From contig NZ_JBITMQ010000015.1 of assembly GCF_044466355.1 (NCBI RefSeq), forward strand, positions 1 through 64,000: DNA of 64,000 nucleotides. Reading direction: 5' to 3'. Source of the stretch: Actinophytocola sp044466355 (GTDB taxonomy: Bacteria > Actinomycetota > Actinomycetes > Mycobacteriales > Pseudonocardiaceae). The notes beneath the pieces are model-generated. The model searched no databases. It was not told the origin of the DNA and saw nothing but the letters and a program-made list of their open reading frames with translations. The translations under genes and the position numbers were made by a program. Each line of letters begins with the position of its first letter. The stretch's first letter is position 1. Below, piece by piece: positions 1 through 8,529 of this stretch.

Positions 1-44
1 CGCCGCCAGCGTTCGTCCTGAGCCAGGATCAAACTCTCCAACAA
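1..44 (-). rRNA. rrs: 16S ribosomal RNA, 5' end only
   Basis: Positions 18-37 are the exact reverse complement of the universal bacterial 27F site AGAGTTTGATCCTGGCTCAG, followed by the conserved GACGAACGCTGGCGGCG stretch that runs off the window at position 1. The 27F site begins at 16S position 8, so the mature 5' end should be near base 44. Only about 44 nt of the gene are present, transcribed leftward. Confidence 0.97.
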
Positions 45-190
45 TGCTTTATGTGAAGAGAAACAAATCCCAGCAATAAATACCTAGCTCTAATCAAAAG
101 AGGCCAGGCACAAGCTCACTAGCATTTTGAATCGGCACACTGTTGAGTTCTCAAACAACACACGCACACCCATCGGACACTGCAAGAGCT
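45..190 (-). promoter_or_regulatory. rrn leader with boxA-like antitermination/processing motif
   Basis: This is the AT-richer leader upstream of 16S. On the minus strand, positions 160-141 read TGTTGTTTGAGAACTCAACA. It resembles the boxA-like leader and spacer motif of actinobacterial rRNA operons, and its ends TGTTG/CAACA can pair. Known family behaviour is antitermination and RNase III processing of the pre-rRNA; the role here is inferred from position and motif. Confidence 0.65.
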
Positions 191-447
191 ATCTTCTGGG
201 GGCTTGTTCTAGCTTAGCATCGGCCTCGATCTCTCTCGGCCTGAGGTCGCCCACTCTATCACCTGCGTGAGAGCTTGGTTCGCGACCCCCCTGCCTGCGC
301 TCCGTTCCGGTCTGGCCTTCCGGCTTTCCGGCCCGTTCCGCGCTGGCAGAGAGAAAGTTACACGCCCCCGAAAACCCCGTTTCACCCACCCCCCCTTAAC
401 GTGCGTTTCCGCAGGTCAGGGGGCGAATCGCGGGGCTCGCGGAGCGA
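191..447 (-). promoter_or_regulatory. rrn promoter region and tyrS 3' flank
   Basis: This 257-nt stretch between tyrS and the rrn leader has no convincing gene. On the minus strand it holds possible -10 elements, such as GATAGAGT near 254-261 and TAAGCT near 215-220, consistent with several tandem rrn promoters. I cannot assign -35 boxes with confidence. No strong intrinsic terminator for tyrS is visible, so tyrS transcription might read into the rRNA operon. Confidence 0.4.
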
Positions 448-1728
448 TCATCGGACACAGTCGACGCCGGCGGTGTTCCGCTTGCCCCGACGAACCACGA
501 GCCACCGCGCGTGCAGGAGGTCGCCGGTGGCCGGTGTCCACTCCTCGTCGGCGATCTTCTGGTTGTTCACGTACGCCCCGCCCTCGTTCACGACGCGGCG
601 CGCGGCACCCCGGCTCTCCACGAGCCCGGACGTCACGAGCAGGTCGACGATCGTGGGCTTGTCCGCGAGACGGGCGGTCCCCGTAGGCACCTCGGCCATG
701 GCGGCGGTCAGCGTCGACTCGTCGAGGTCGCGCAGCTCCCCCCGCCCGAACAGCGCACCGCTCGCGGCCACGACCTGGTCGGTCGCGTGCTGCCCGTGCA
801 CGAGGGTCGTGAACTCCGCGGCCAGGCGCTTCTGCGCGGCACGCAGATGGGGGCGTTCCACGGTGTCCTTCTCCAGCGCGTCGATCTCCTCGCGCGGCAG
901 GAACGTGAACATCCGCAGGTAGCGGAGCACGTCGGCGTCCCCCACGTTCACGAAGTACTGGTACCAGGCGTACGGCGAGGTCAGTTCGGGGTCGAGCCAC
1001 ACGTTGCCGCCGCCGGTGGACTTGCCGAACTTGCGCCCTTCGGCGTCGGTGACCAGCGGTGTCGTCATCGCGTGCACGGAGTCGCCGTCCACGCGGCGGA
1101 TCAGCTCCACCCCGCCGACGATGTTGCCCCACTGGTCCGACCCGCCGACCTGCAGCGCGCAGCCGTAGCGCCGGCGCAGCTGCAGGTAGTCGTTGGACTG
1201 CAACAGCAGGTAGCTGAACTCGGTGAACGACATGCCGTCGGTGTCGAGGCGGCGCTTCACCGTCTCCCGCGCGAGCATCACGTTGATCGAGAAGTGCTTG
1301 CCGACGTCCCGCAGGAACTCCAGGACCGAAAGCTCACCGGTCCAGTCGAGGTTGTTGGCGACGACCGCGCCGGTCGGCGAGTCGTCGAAGTCGACGAACC
1401 GTTCGAGCTGGCCGCGGATCCGCTCCGCCCACTCGGCCACCACGTCCGCCGCGTGCAGCGAGCGTTCGCCCACGTCACGCGGGTCGCCGACCATGCCGGT
1501 GGCGCCGCCGGCGAGCACGATCGGCCGGTGCCCGGCCTGCTGGTAGCGACGGAGCATCAGCAGCGGCACGAGGTGACCCGCGTGCAGGCTCGGTGCGGTC
1601 GGGTCGAAACCCGCGTACAGCGTCAGCGGACCGGCGTCGAGGTCGCGCCGCAGCGCGTCGAGGTCGGTGGACTGCGCGATCAACCCGCGCCAGGACAGCT
1701 CGTCGAGGATGTGCTCCGTCACGGTCAC
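448..1728 (-). CDS. tyrS: Tyrosyl-tRNA synthetase
   Basis: Charges tRNA-Tyr with tyrosine in the cytoplasm. The protein of about 426 residues has the class I signatures: the HIGH-like SLHAGHLVPL near residue 50, YLLLQSNDYLQL and QVGGSDQWGNI in the tyrosine pocket, and the KMSKS-like KFGKS near residue 235. A C-terminal S4 RNA-binding domain contains SRGAARRVVNEGGAYVNN. Length matches bacterial TyrS. The 5' end reads TTG-GTG-ACC-GTG; the GTG at 1728 is chosen because GAGAG lies 5' of it, but the GTG at 1722 is equally possible. It sits just upstream of mpg's end, as in mycobacterial synteny. Confidence 0.96.
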   Translation of the reverse strand: MTVTEHILDELSWRGLIAQSTDLDALRRDLDAGPLTLYAGFDPTAPSLHAGHLVPLLMLRRYQQAGHRPIVLAGGATGMVGDPRDVGERSLHAADVVAEWAERIRGQLERFVDFDDSPTGAVVANNLDWTGELSVLEFLRDVGKHFSINVMLARETVKRRLDTDGMSFTEFSYLLLQSNDYLQLRRRYGCALQVGGSDQWGNIVGGVELIRRVDGDSVHAMTTPLVTDAEGRKFGKSTGGGNVWLDPELTSPYAWYQYFVNVGDADVLRYLRMFTFLPREEIDALEKDTVERPHLRAAQKRLAAEFTTLVHGQHATDQVVAASGALFGRGELRDLDESTLTAAMAEVPTGTARLADKPTIVDLLVTSGLVESRGAARRVVNEGGAYVNNQKIADEEWTPATGDLLHARWLVVRRGKRNTAGVDCVR

Positions 1729-1767
1729 CAATACTCTCGCACCCCTGCCCGGCGGGTCGCGCGAGTA

Positions 1768-2406
1768 TCAGCCGACCGTCCTGACCCGGCGTTTTCCGCC
1801 GCGGCGGTACACGCTCACCGCGGGTGAGCCCTCGATCCAGAACCGCCACGGCACGTCCATGGCGACGGCCACGCCGACGCGTGGACCTGCGTGGATGCGC
1901 TCCGCGGGCACCGGATCGCCCGCGTACAACCGGACCGGTGACTCCGGGTCGGTGAGGTCGACGCCGTTGTGGCCGCGTTCCAGACCGAGCACGGACGTGA
2001 GCCGGGCCGGGCCCTTTGCCAGCTCGGCGTCGCTGCGGGACGCGGGTCGCCGGGACCGCGCCACGTCCAGTCCGCCGACCACCTCGCCCGCCCGCAGCAG
2101 CACCGCGCCGGGCACGCCGTCGGTGAGCGACACGACGTTGGCGCAGAAGTGCATGCCGTAGACGAAGTACACGTAGAGGTGGCCCGCGGGACCGAACATG
2201 ACCTCGTTGCGCGGAGTCTTGCCGCGGTAGCAGTGCGACGCCGGGTCGTCGCCGCCCCGGTACGCCTCCACCTCGACGAGCCGCACCCGCACGTCACCGG
2301 CGTCGAGCACGCATCCGAGCAGGAGCTTCGCGGCGTCGATCGGGTCGACCGCCAGCTCCTCCCTGCTGAGCTGCCGGTCCAGTGGTGTGGCACCGGCAAC
2401 GGACAT
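1768..2406 (-). CDS. mpg: 3-methyladenine DNA glycosylase (AAG/MPG family)
   Basis: Excises alkylated purines in base excision repair. The protein of 212 residues has the family core: RLVEVEAYRGGDDPASHCYRG, with the catalytic Glu in VEVEAY near residue 46, then FGPAGHLYVYFVYGMHFCAN and a C-terminal GPRVGVA...PWRFW segment. Length fits the roughly 200-residue bacterial family. The ATG at 2406 is preferred over a longer reading because homology starts within 20 residues of it. It lies 10 nt downstream of the MFS gene on the same strand and 39 nt from tyrS, so it may be part of one transcript. Confidence 0.93.
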   Translation of the reverse strand: MSVAGATPLDRQLSREELAVDPIDAAKLLLGCVLDAGDVRVRLVEVEAYRGGDDPASHCYRGKTPRNEVMFGPAGHLYVYFVYGMHFCANVVSLTDGVPGAVLLRAGEVVGGLDVARSRRPASRSDAELAKGPARLTSVLGLERGHNGVDLTDPESPVRLYAGDPVPAERIHAGPRVGVAVAMDVPWRFWIEGSPAVSVYRRGGKRRVRTVG

Positions 2407-2416
2407 GCGCCCGACC

Positions 2417-3658
2417 CTATACGGGCGTCGGCTGCCGTCGCTCGGCACGCACTGCGGGCAGGTACAGCGGCGCCGCCAGCGCCAGCACGACGCCGCCCGC
2501 GACGATCGCGATGCCGGTCGAGACACCGGACGCGAGCAGCGTGAGCAGGATCTGGCCGAGCGCGCCCGCCGGTTGCCAGACCATCGAACTGATCGACATC
2601 ACGGTGGACCGGTGTGCGCTGGTGACCTCGCGGTGCAGCAGCGTCATGCCGACCGGCCCCCGCGCGCCGTGCGCCGCGTAGCAGACCAGGTGTGCCGCGA
2701 TCACCCCCGCGGGACCGGCCGCGAGTCCCATGACCACGATCGCGCCACCCTGCAGCAGTGGCAGCAGGACGGCGGTGCGTCCGACGCCGATGCGTGCGGT
2801 CAGCAGCGTGATCGCCGCCGCGCCGAGCGCGTTCACGAACCAGGCGGCGGCGCTGACCGGGCCGGTCAGCGCCGCGGCCTGTTCCTCGCTGCCGACCAGT
2901 TCGGACAGCCGGACCGGCATCAGCACCTCGAACGTGACCATGCCGAAGCCCCAGCACAGGGACACGCCGAGCAGGCAGAGGAGGACACGCGAACCGCGAA
3001 CGATGCGAGTGCCCTCGGCGATCACCTTCGGGACGTCGCGCACCGAGGCGAGCAGCGAGCGCTTGCCGTTCGGGTGCGGGGCCTCCCGGACCAGCAGCGC
3101 GAGGGCGGCGAAGCCGGCGACCTGCAGAGCGAGGATGAGCAGGACCGGCTGCACGAGCGTTGGCACGCCAGGCAGCTGGACCCACGCGACGATGCCGCTG
3201 GTCACGAGCGCGCCCGTACCGATGGCGACGCCCGCGACGGTGCCGCCCGCGGACAGACCGCGTTCGAGCTTCGCGTCAGGGTCGGCGGCCAGTGTCGCGT
3301 CGACGAACCAGGACTCGAGCGGGCCGCTGTCCAGTGCGCGGTAGATGCCCTGCAACACCCAGACCAGGGCGAACATGGCGAAGCTGTCGGCGAAGATCAG
3401 CAGGACCACCGAGGCGAGGCCGACGACGGACGACAGGAGCAGGACGGGGCGCCGCCCCCAGGAGTCGGACAGACCGCCGGTCGGCAGCTCCAGTGCGAGG
3501 ACGACGAAACCCTGCAGGGACGCGGCCAGGCCGGCTTCGGCGAGGGTGAGGCCGCGGTCGAGTGGCAGGAGGACCACGATCGGCACCCACAGGCCGACCG
3601 GGAACCAGCGCAGGAAGAGCAGGAACAGGTAGCGGTTGCGTGCCTGTGCGCCGGTCAT
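2417..3658 (-). CDS. MFS transporter
   Basis: An integral membrane transporter of 413 residues with about 12 hydrophobic segments. The loop between helices 2 and 3 carries GLSDSWGRRPVLLLSSVVG, the MFS motif A. The best guess is drug or metabolite efflux; the substrate is unknown. The start ATG overlaps the stop of the upstream regulator (ATGA at 3655-3658), so the two are translationally coupled and the regulator probably controls this exporter. Confidence 0.88.
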   Translation of the reverse strand: MTGAQARNRYLFLLFLRWFPVGLWVPIVVLLPLDRGLTLAEAGLAASLQGFVVLALELPTGGLSDSWGRRPVLLLSSVVGLASVVLLIFADSFAMFALVWVLQGIYRALDSGPLESWFVDATLAADPDAKLERGLSAGGTVAGVAIGTGALVTSGIVAWVQLPGVPTLVQPVLLILALQVAGFAALALLVREAPHPNGKRSLLASVRDVPKVIAEGTRIVRGSRVLLCLLGVSLCWGFGMVTFEVLMPVRLSELVGSEEQAAALTGPVSAAAWFVNALGAAAITLLTARIGVGRTAVLLPLLQGGAIVVMGLAAGPAGVIAAHLVCYAAHGARGPVGMTLLHREVTSAHRSTVMSISSMVWQPAGALGQILLTLLASGVSTGIAIVAGGVVLALAAPLYLPAVRAERRQPTPV

Positions 3659-4224
3659 GGTCTGTCTTCCGGGTTGACCGGCATCGCGTTGAGCATGACC
3701 GCGACCCGGCGGGCGCCCGGGCGGGGTTCGTCGCCGACGTTCTCCCGGAAGCGGTCCATGACCGACTCGAGTTCGGTCATCAGCTCGTCGAGTTCCTCGA
3801 CCGTGACGGTGAGCAGGTAGTCGGACGTGTGTGCGGCGGCGCGCCACGCGTCCGGCCAGTACCGGCGTTCGTCCTCCCAGCGGGCGTGCATCTCGGCGAA
3901 GTGAGCGGCGTAGTGCTGCTGCAGCCACTGCGCCGCGGCGGCCGCGTCCGGGTCATCCTTGTGGTCGGTGTCCGACCAGCTGTGCGACTCCTGCGCGGGC
4001 ATCCAGAACCGTTGCTTGCCCGTGCCCTCCCCTGTCTCGACGACCAGGTTGACCTCGGCGAGTTTGCGCAGGTGGTAGCTGGTGGCGCCGGTGTTGGTGG
4101 ACAGGCGCCCGGCGAGCTGGGTGGCCGTGGCGGCGCCGTTGAGGCGCAGTTCGCTGAGCAGCCGCGCCCGGAGCGGGTGGGCGAGAACCCGCAGGGCGCG
4201 GCTGTCCAGGTGGAGGTTGGCCAT
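3655..4224 (-). CDS. ArsR-like winged-helix transcriptional regulator
   Basis: A 189-residue regulator. Residues 5-85 form a winged helix-turn-helix (VLAHPLRARLLSELRLNG, then ATQLAGRLSTNTGATSYHLRKLAEVNLV), typical of ArsR/HTH_20 proteins. The acidic helical C-terminus probably dimerises or senses a ligand. It is coupled to the downstream MFS gene. No Shine-Dalgarno precedes the ATG: GTGTGCAC operator half-sites run right up to the start, and a TAGTGT -10-like element lies about 12 nt upstream. A leaderless, autorepressed transcript is therefore likely (inference). Confidence 0.88.
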   Translation of the reverse strand: MANLHLDSRALRVLAHPLRARLLSELRLNGAATATQLAGRLSTNTGATSYHLRKLAEVNLVVETGEGTGKQRFWMPAQESHSWSDTDHKDDPDAAAAAQWLQQHYAAHFAEMHARWEDERRYWPDAWRAAAHTSDYLLTVTVEELDELMTELESVMDRFRENVGDEPRPGARRVAVMLNAMPVNPEDRP

Positions 4225-4226
4225 AC

Positions 4227-4284
4227 GTGCACACTAACTGTGCACACTTTTGTTGCACAATAGTTGTGCACAACTATTGTGCAA
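4227..4284. promoter_or_regulatory. Tandem palindromic operator of the ArsR/MFS operon
   Basis: Two inverted repeats stand directly upstream of the regulator. Positions 4227-4245 have arms GTGCACA/TGTGCAC around CTAAC. Positions 4253-4284 form a perfect 32-bp palindrome with half-site TTGCACAATAGTTGTG and no central spacer. The argH stop codon (4274-4276) lies inside the large palindrome. The repeated TTGTGCAC core, the position over the promoter and the lack of a loop favour an operator over a terminator. Confidence 0.7.
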
Positions 4285-5683
4285 ACCATGTCGCCAGGTC
4301 GGTGAGCACCTCGTCGACGCGGGCGCGCTGCTCCGCCACGCGCGCCGGGGCGGTGCCGCCGTACGCGTCGCGGGACGCGATCGAGCCGTCGACCGTCAGG
4401 ACGTCCCTGACCTCGGGCGACAGAGCGGGGTGCACGCCCGCCAGCTCCTCGTCGGTCAGGTCCTCCAGCCCCACGCCGCGTGACTCGGCGACCCGCACGC
4501 AGTCCCCCGCCGCCTCGTGGGCGACGCGGAACGGGACGCCCTGCCGCACCAGCCACTCCGCGATGTCCGTCGCGAGGGTGAACCCGGCCGGAGCGAGCGC
4601 GGCCATGCGGTCGGTGTGGAACGTGAGCGTGCCGATCATGCCCGCGATGGCGGGCAGCAGCAGGTCCAGCTGCTCGACCGAGTCGAACAGCGGCTCCTTG
4701 TCCTCCTGCAGGTCGCGGTTGTACGCGAGCGGCTGTGCCTTCAGCACGGCGAGCAGGCCGGTCAGGTTGCCGATCAACCGACCGGCCTTGCCGCGGGTCA
4801 GCTCCGCGACGTCCGGGTTCTTCTTCTGCGGCATGATCGACGAGCCGGTCGCCCACGCGTCGTCGAGCGTCGCGTAGCCGAACTCGGCGGTCGTCCAGAT
4901 GATCGTCTCCTCGGCGATCCGCGACAGGTTCACGCCCAGCATGGCCAGCACGAACGCCATCTCGGCGGCGAAGTCGCGGGACGCGGTGCCGTCGATCGAG
5001 TTCTCCGCCGACGCGTCGAAACCCAGCTCCTTCGCGACCGCCTCGGGGTCGAGTCCCAGCGACGAACCGGCCAGCGCGCCCGACCCGTACGGCGAGACGG
5101 CGGCACGCTTGTCCCAGTCACGCAGCCGGTCCACGTCGCGGAGCAGCGGCTGGACATGGGCCAGCAGGTGGTGAGCCAGCAGCACCGGCTGCGCGTGCTG
5201 CAGGTGCGTGCGGCCCGGCATGACGGCGGTCGGGTGCTGGTCGACCTGGTGGAGCAGCGCCTCCACGATGTGGCCGACCCCGGCGGCGATCCGGCGGGCG
5301 GCGTCGCGCAGCCACATCCGGAACAGCGTCGCGACCTGGTCGTTCCGCGACCGGCCCGCCCGCAGCTTGCCGCCCAGCTCCGGGCCCGCCCGCTCGATGA
5401 GGCCGCGTTCGAGGGCCGTGTGCACGTCCTCGTCGGCGAGGACCGGGGTGAACGCGCCGGACGCGACGTCGGCGGCCAGCGAGTCGAGCGCGGCGAGCAT
5501 GCCGGTCAGCTCGTCGTCGGTCAGCAGCTTCGCGTTGTGCAGCACCTTCGCGTGGGCACGTGACCCGGCGATGTCGTACGGCGCGAGACGCCAGTCGAAG
5601 TGGGTCGACAGCGACAGCTTGGCCATCGCCTCGGCCGGGCCGGAGGAGAAGCGGCCACCCCACAGGGCGGACGGCTCAGACAT
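4274..5683 (-). CDS. argH: Argininosuccinate lyase
   Basis: Catalyses the last step of arginine synthesis, argininosuccinate to arginine plus fumarate. The 469 residues are normal for ArgH. The fumarase/aspartase signature GSSIMPQKKNPD lies near residue 280, preceded by AGRSRNDQVAT and the substrate segment MPGRTHLQHAQPV. The start ATG overlaps the stop of the upstream argG remnant by 8 nt (ATGTCTGA), so translation is coupled to it. This is the last gene of the arg operon, and its stop lies inside the operator palindrome of the next transcription unit. Confidence 0.97.
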   Translation of the reverse strand: MSEPSALWGGRFSSGPAEAMAKLSLSTHFDWRLAPYDIAGSRAHAKVLHNAKLLTDDELTGMLAALDSLAADVASGAFTPVLADEDVHTALERGLIERAGPELGGKLRAGRSRNDQVATLFRMWLRDAARRIAAGVGHIVEALLHQVDQHPTAVMPGRTHLQHAQPVLLAHHLLAHVQPLLRDVDRLRDWDKRAAVSPYGSGALAGSSLGLDPEAVAKELGFDASAENSIDGTASRDFAAEMAFVLAMLGVNLSRIAEETIIWTTAEFGYATLDDAWATGSSIMPQKKNPDVAELTRGKAGRLIGNLTGLLAVLKAQPLAYNRDLQEDKEPLFDSVEQLDLLLPAIAGMIGTLTFHTDRMAALAPAGFTLATDIAEWLVRQGVPFRVAHEAAGDCVRVAESRGVGLEDLTDEELAGVHPALSPEVRDVLTVDGSIASRDAYGGTAPARVAEQRARVDEVLTDLATWFAQ

Positions 5684-5912
5684 TTTCGTACCTCTTCTCG
5701 GGGCGGGGTTCCGTCACGACCGCACGACCGGCGTGCAGCACCAGGTGGACCTCGCCGGAAACGTGTTGCTGCGACACCTCGACGAACGTGTCCAGCGCGT
5801 GCGTGCTCGCGCGGCGGCAGATCTGCTGGATCGCCTGCAGCGCGGTCACCGTCTCGCCGTCGATGGCGACCGGGACACCGTTGTCGAAGGTGATGACCAG
5901 CTCGTCACCCAT
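5676..5912 (-). pseudogene. argG: argG remnant: internally deleted argininosuccinate synthase
   Basis: This intact 78-codon ORF sits exactly where argG lies in argCJBDFRGH operons. Residues 3-34 (ITFDNGVPVAIDGETVTALQ and following) match the middle of ArgG (DEVIV.FERGVPV..DGKPVS.L.AI..LNRRA). They are followed at once by THALDTFVEVSQQHVSGEVH, VLHAGRAVV and RYENV, which match the ArgG C-terminus (LEAFVAKTQEHVSGEVRLVLHGG ... LYDF). The N-terminal ATP-binding domain, about 90 internal residues and the last few residues are gone. It overlaps argR by 8 nt and argH by 8 nt. It cannot be an active synthase; a functional argG must be elsewhere, or the strain needs arginine. Confidence 0.8.
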
Positions 5913-6423
5913 CGTCCCCTTCTCCTTCGTACGTACCCGCCGACAGGGCGGTGAAGCGTGCCGCCAGGTCCCTGCCGGACAGGGGTTCCCTGGCGATGAC
6001 CATCACGGTGTCGTCGCCCGCGATGGTGCCGACGACCTCGTGCAGCGCTGCCCGGTCGATCGCGCTCGCGAGGAACTGCGCGGCACCGGGCGGGGTTCGC
6101 AACACGGTCAGGTTCGCCGAGTAGTCCGCGGACACCATCAGCTCGGTGAGCAGGCGCGACAGCCGGGACGTGCCGCCCTGCACGCCGCGCACGGGCGCGC
6201 CGTCCTCGGGGATCACGTACACGGCAGCGCCGCCGTCGACGCCGCGCAGCTTGACCGCGCCCAGCTCGTCGAGGTCCCGCGACAGGGTCGCCTGGGTGAC
6301 CTCGATGCCCTCGCCGGCGAGGAGCCTCGCCAGCTCGGTCTGGCTGCGGATGGCCATCGTGGAGACCATCTCGACGATCCTGGCCTGCCGCGCGACGCGC
6401 GTCGTGTTGGACACCGACGTCAT
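5905..6423 (-). CDS. argR: Arginine repressor
   Basis: Hexameric arginine-dependent repressor of arginine biosynthesis. The 172 residues have an N-terminal winged helix (SQTELARLLAGEGIEVTQAT, then LSRDLDELGAVKL) and a C-terminal oligomerisation and arginine-binding domain with VGTIAGDDTVMVIA, corresponding to the GT.AGDDT motif. The start ATG overlaps the argF stop (ATGA at 6420-6423). It probably regulates its own operon through ARG-box-like sequence upstream of argC. Confidence 0.95.
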   Translation of the reverse strand: MTSVSNTTRVARQARIVEMVSTMAIRSQTELARLLAGEGIEVTQATLSRDLDELGAVKLRGVDGGAAVYVIPEDGAPVRGVQGGTSRLSRLLTELMVSADYSANLTVLRTPPGAAQFLASAIDRAALHEVVGTIAGDDTVMVIAREPLSGRDLAARFTALSAGTYEGEGDDG

Positions 6424-7337
6424 GCCGTCACCAGCCACGACAGCAGGGCCTTCTGCGCGTGCAGCCGGTTCTCCGCCTCGTCCCACACCGCGCTGGACGG
6501 GCCGTCCAGCACCTCGTCGGTGATCTCCCAGCCGCGGTGCGCGGGCAGGCAGTGCAGCACGATGGCGCCGTCGGCGGCCCGCGCCAGCAGCGACGCGTTG
6601 ACCTGGAACGGGCGGAACGGCGCGACCCGGTCCTTGCCGTCGTTCTCCTGGCCCATGGACGTCCACGAGTCGGTGACCAGCACGTCCGCGCCGTCGACCG
6701 CGGCGTGCGGGTCGGTCACGACGGTCACCGAGCCCCCGGTCTCGGACGCGCGTTCCTTCGCGTCGATCAGCACGTCCTGGTGCGGTGCGAACCCGTCGGG
6801 GTGCGCGACGCGGACGTGCAGACCGGCCGTGGCGCCACCCAGCAGCAGCGAGTGGGCCATGTTGTTGGCGCCGTCGCCGAGGAAGGCGAGGGTGACGCCG
6901 GCCAGCCTGCCGTGCCGTTCACGGATGGTCTGCAGGTCGGCGAGCACCTGGCACGGGTGGAACTCGTCGGTCAGCGCGTTGATCACCGGGATCCGTGACG
7001 CCGAGGCCATCGCGATGATCCGGTTCTGCGCGTACGTCCGCCACACGACCGCGTCGACGTAGCGGGACAGCACCCGCGAGGTGTCCTCGATGGTCTCCTC
7101 ACGACCGAGCTGCATGGTGCGGCCGTCGACGACGATCGGCTGGCCGCCGAGCTGCTGGATGCCCACTTCGAACGACAGGCGGGTGCGCGTCGAGTTCTTC
7201 TCGAAGATCGTCGCGACCGACTTGCCGACCAGGCCGTCGAAACCGAGCCGGTCGGCCTTCATCCGGTCGGCGAGGTCGAGCACGGCGAGCTGCTCGTCGG
7301 GGGTCAGGTCGTCGTCACGCAGGAAGTGCCGGACCAC
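6420..7337 (-). CDS. argF: Ornithine carbamoyltransferase
   Basis: Makes citrulline from ornithine and carbamoyl phosphate. The 305 residues carry the carbamoyl phosphate site KNSTRTRLSFEVG near residue 50, the HPCQVLADLQT motif near residue 128 and the ornithine-site VLHCLPAHRG near residue 265. The GTG start at 7337 lies 1 nt after the argD stop. The product feeds ArgG, which is not intact in this operon. Confidence 0.96.
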   Translation of the reverse strand: MVRHFLRDDDLTPDEQLAVLDLADRMKADRLGFDGLVGKSVATIFEKNSTRTRLSFEVGIQQLGGQPIVVDGRTMQLGREETIEDTSRVLSRYVDAVVWRTYAQNRIIAMASASRIPVINALTDEFHPCQVLADLQTIRERHGRLAGVTLAFLGDGANNMAHSLLLGGATAGLHVRVAHPDGFAPHQDVLIDAKERASETGGSVTVVTDPHAAVDGADVLVTDSWTSMGQENDGKDRVAPFRPFQVNASLLARAADGAIVLHCLPAHRGWEITDEVLDGPSSAVWDEAENRLHAQKALLSWLVTA

Positions 7338-7338
7338 G

Positions 7339-8529
7339 TCATGCCTCCTGTGCCGTGTCGAGGACGCCGGGCAGGGCGTCGAGGAGGCCGTGCACCTGGT
7401 CGGCGTCGAGGGTCATCGGCGGCGCCAGCCGGACCGTGTCCGGCTGTACGTTGTTGACCAGGTAGCCGACTTTCTGCGCGGCGGCGGCGACCGCGCCTGA
7501 CACGGGCCTGGTGAGCCCGATGCCGAGCAGGAACCCGCTCCCCCGCACCTCGCTGACCAGCGGGTGGCCGAGCGACTCGACACCCGCGGCGATCTCCTTG
7601 CCGAGCGCGGCGGCGTGCTCGACGAGGCCGTCGGCGGCGATGGTCCGCAGCACCGCGAGCCCCGCGGCGCAGCACACCGGGTTGCCGCCGAACGTGGTGC
7701 CGTGCTGACCCGGTTTCAGCAGGTCGCCGACCGCACCGACGCCGATGCACGCGCCGAGCGGGAGGCCGCCGCCGAGGCCCTTGGCGAGCGTGATCACGTC
7801 GGGGGTGATGCCCGCCTGCTGGAACGCGAACCACGTGCCGAGGCGACCGAGACCGGTCTGCACCTCGTCGACGATCAGCAGCGCGCCGTGCTCGGTGGTG
7901 ATCCGGCGGGCCGCCCGCAGGTAGTCGGCGGGCGCCGGGTGGACACCGCCCTCGCCGAGCACCGGTTCGATGATCACGGCGGCGGTGTGGTCGTCGACCG
8001 CGGCGGCCAGTGCCTCGGCGTTGCCGAACGGGACGTGCTCGACGTCCGGCAGCAGCGGCGCGAACGGCTCCCGCTTGGCCGGCTGCCCGGTCAGCGTGAG
8101 CGCGCCCATGGTGCGGCCGTGGAACGCGCCCTCGCAGGCCACGACCTTGCTGCGCCCGGTGAGCCGGGAGAGCTTCAGCGCGGCCTCGACGGCCTCCGCA
8201 CCCGAGTTGCAGAAGAGGACCTTCGCCTGCCCCGCGAGCCCGGCCACGTCGAGCAGCTCCTCCGCCAGCTCGACGGTGACCTGGTTGACGTACAGGTTCG
8301 ACGTGTGGCCCAGCGTCTGGATCTGCTCGGTCACCGCGGCCACGACGGCCGGGTGCGCGTGCCCCAGGGCGTTGACGGCGATGCCGCCGACGAGGTCGAG
8401 GTAGCGGTTGCCGTCGGCGTCCCACACGTACGCGCCCTCGCCGCGCACCAGCGTCAGCGCGGGCGTGCCGTAGTTGTCCATGAGGGACGCCTGCCACCTG
8501 GCCTGGCCGTCCACATTGGACGAGATCAT
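7339..8529 (-). CDS. argD: Acetylornithine aminotransferase
   Basis: PLP enzyme that transaminates N-acetylglutamate semialdehyde to N-acetylornithine. The 396 residues contain the class III motifs FCNSGAEAVEAALKLSRL, then GAFHGRTMGAL, LIVDEVQTGLGRLGTWFAFQ and the PLP lysine in ITLAKGLGGGLPLGA. The ATG at 8529 overlaps the argB stop (ATGA), which fixes the start. Confidence 0.96.
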   Translation of the reverse strand: MISSNVDGQARWQASLMDNYGTPALTLVRGEGAYVWDADGNRYLDLVGGIAVNALGHAHPAVVAAVTEQIQTLGHTSNLYVNQVTVELAEELLDVAGLAGQAKVLFCNSGAEAVEAALKLSRLTGRSKVVACEGAFHGRTMGALTLTGQPAKREPFAPLLPDVEHVPFGNAEALAAAVDDHTAAVIIEPVLGEGGVHPAPADYLRAARRITTEHGALLIVDEVQTGLGRLGTWFAFQQAGITPDVITLAKGLGGGLPLGACIGVGAVGDLLKPGQHGTTFGGNPVCCAAGLAVLRTIAADGLVEHAAALGKEIAAGVESLGHPLVSEVRGSGFLLGIGLTRPVSGAVAAAAQKVGYLVNNVQPDTVRLAPPMTLDADQVHGLLDALPGVLDTAQEA

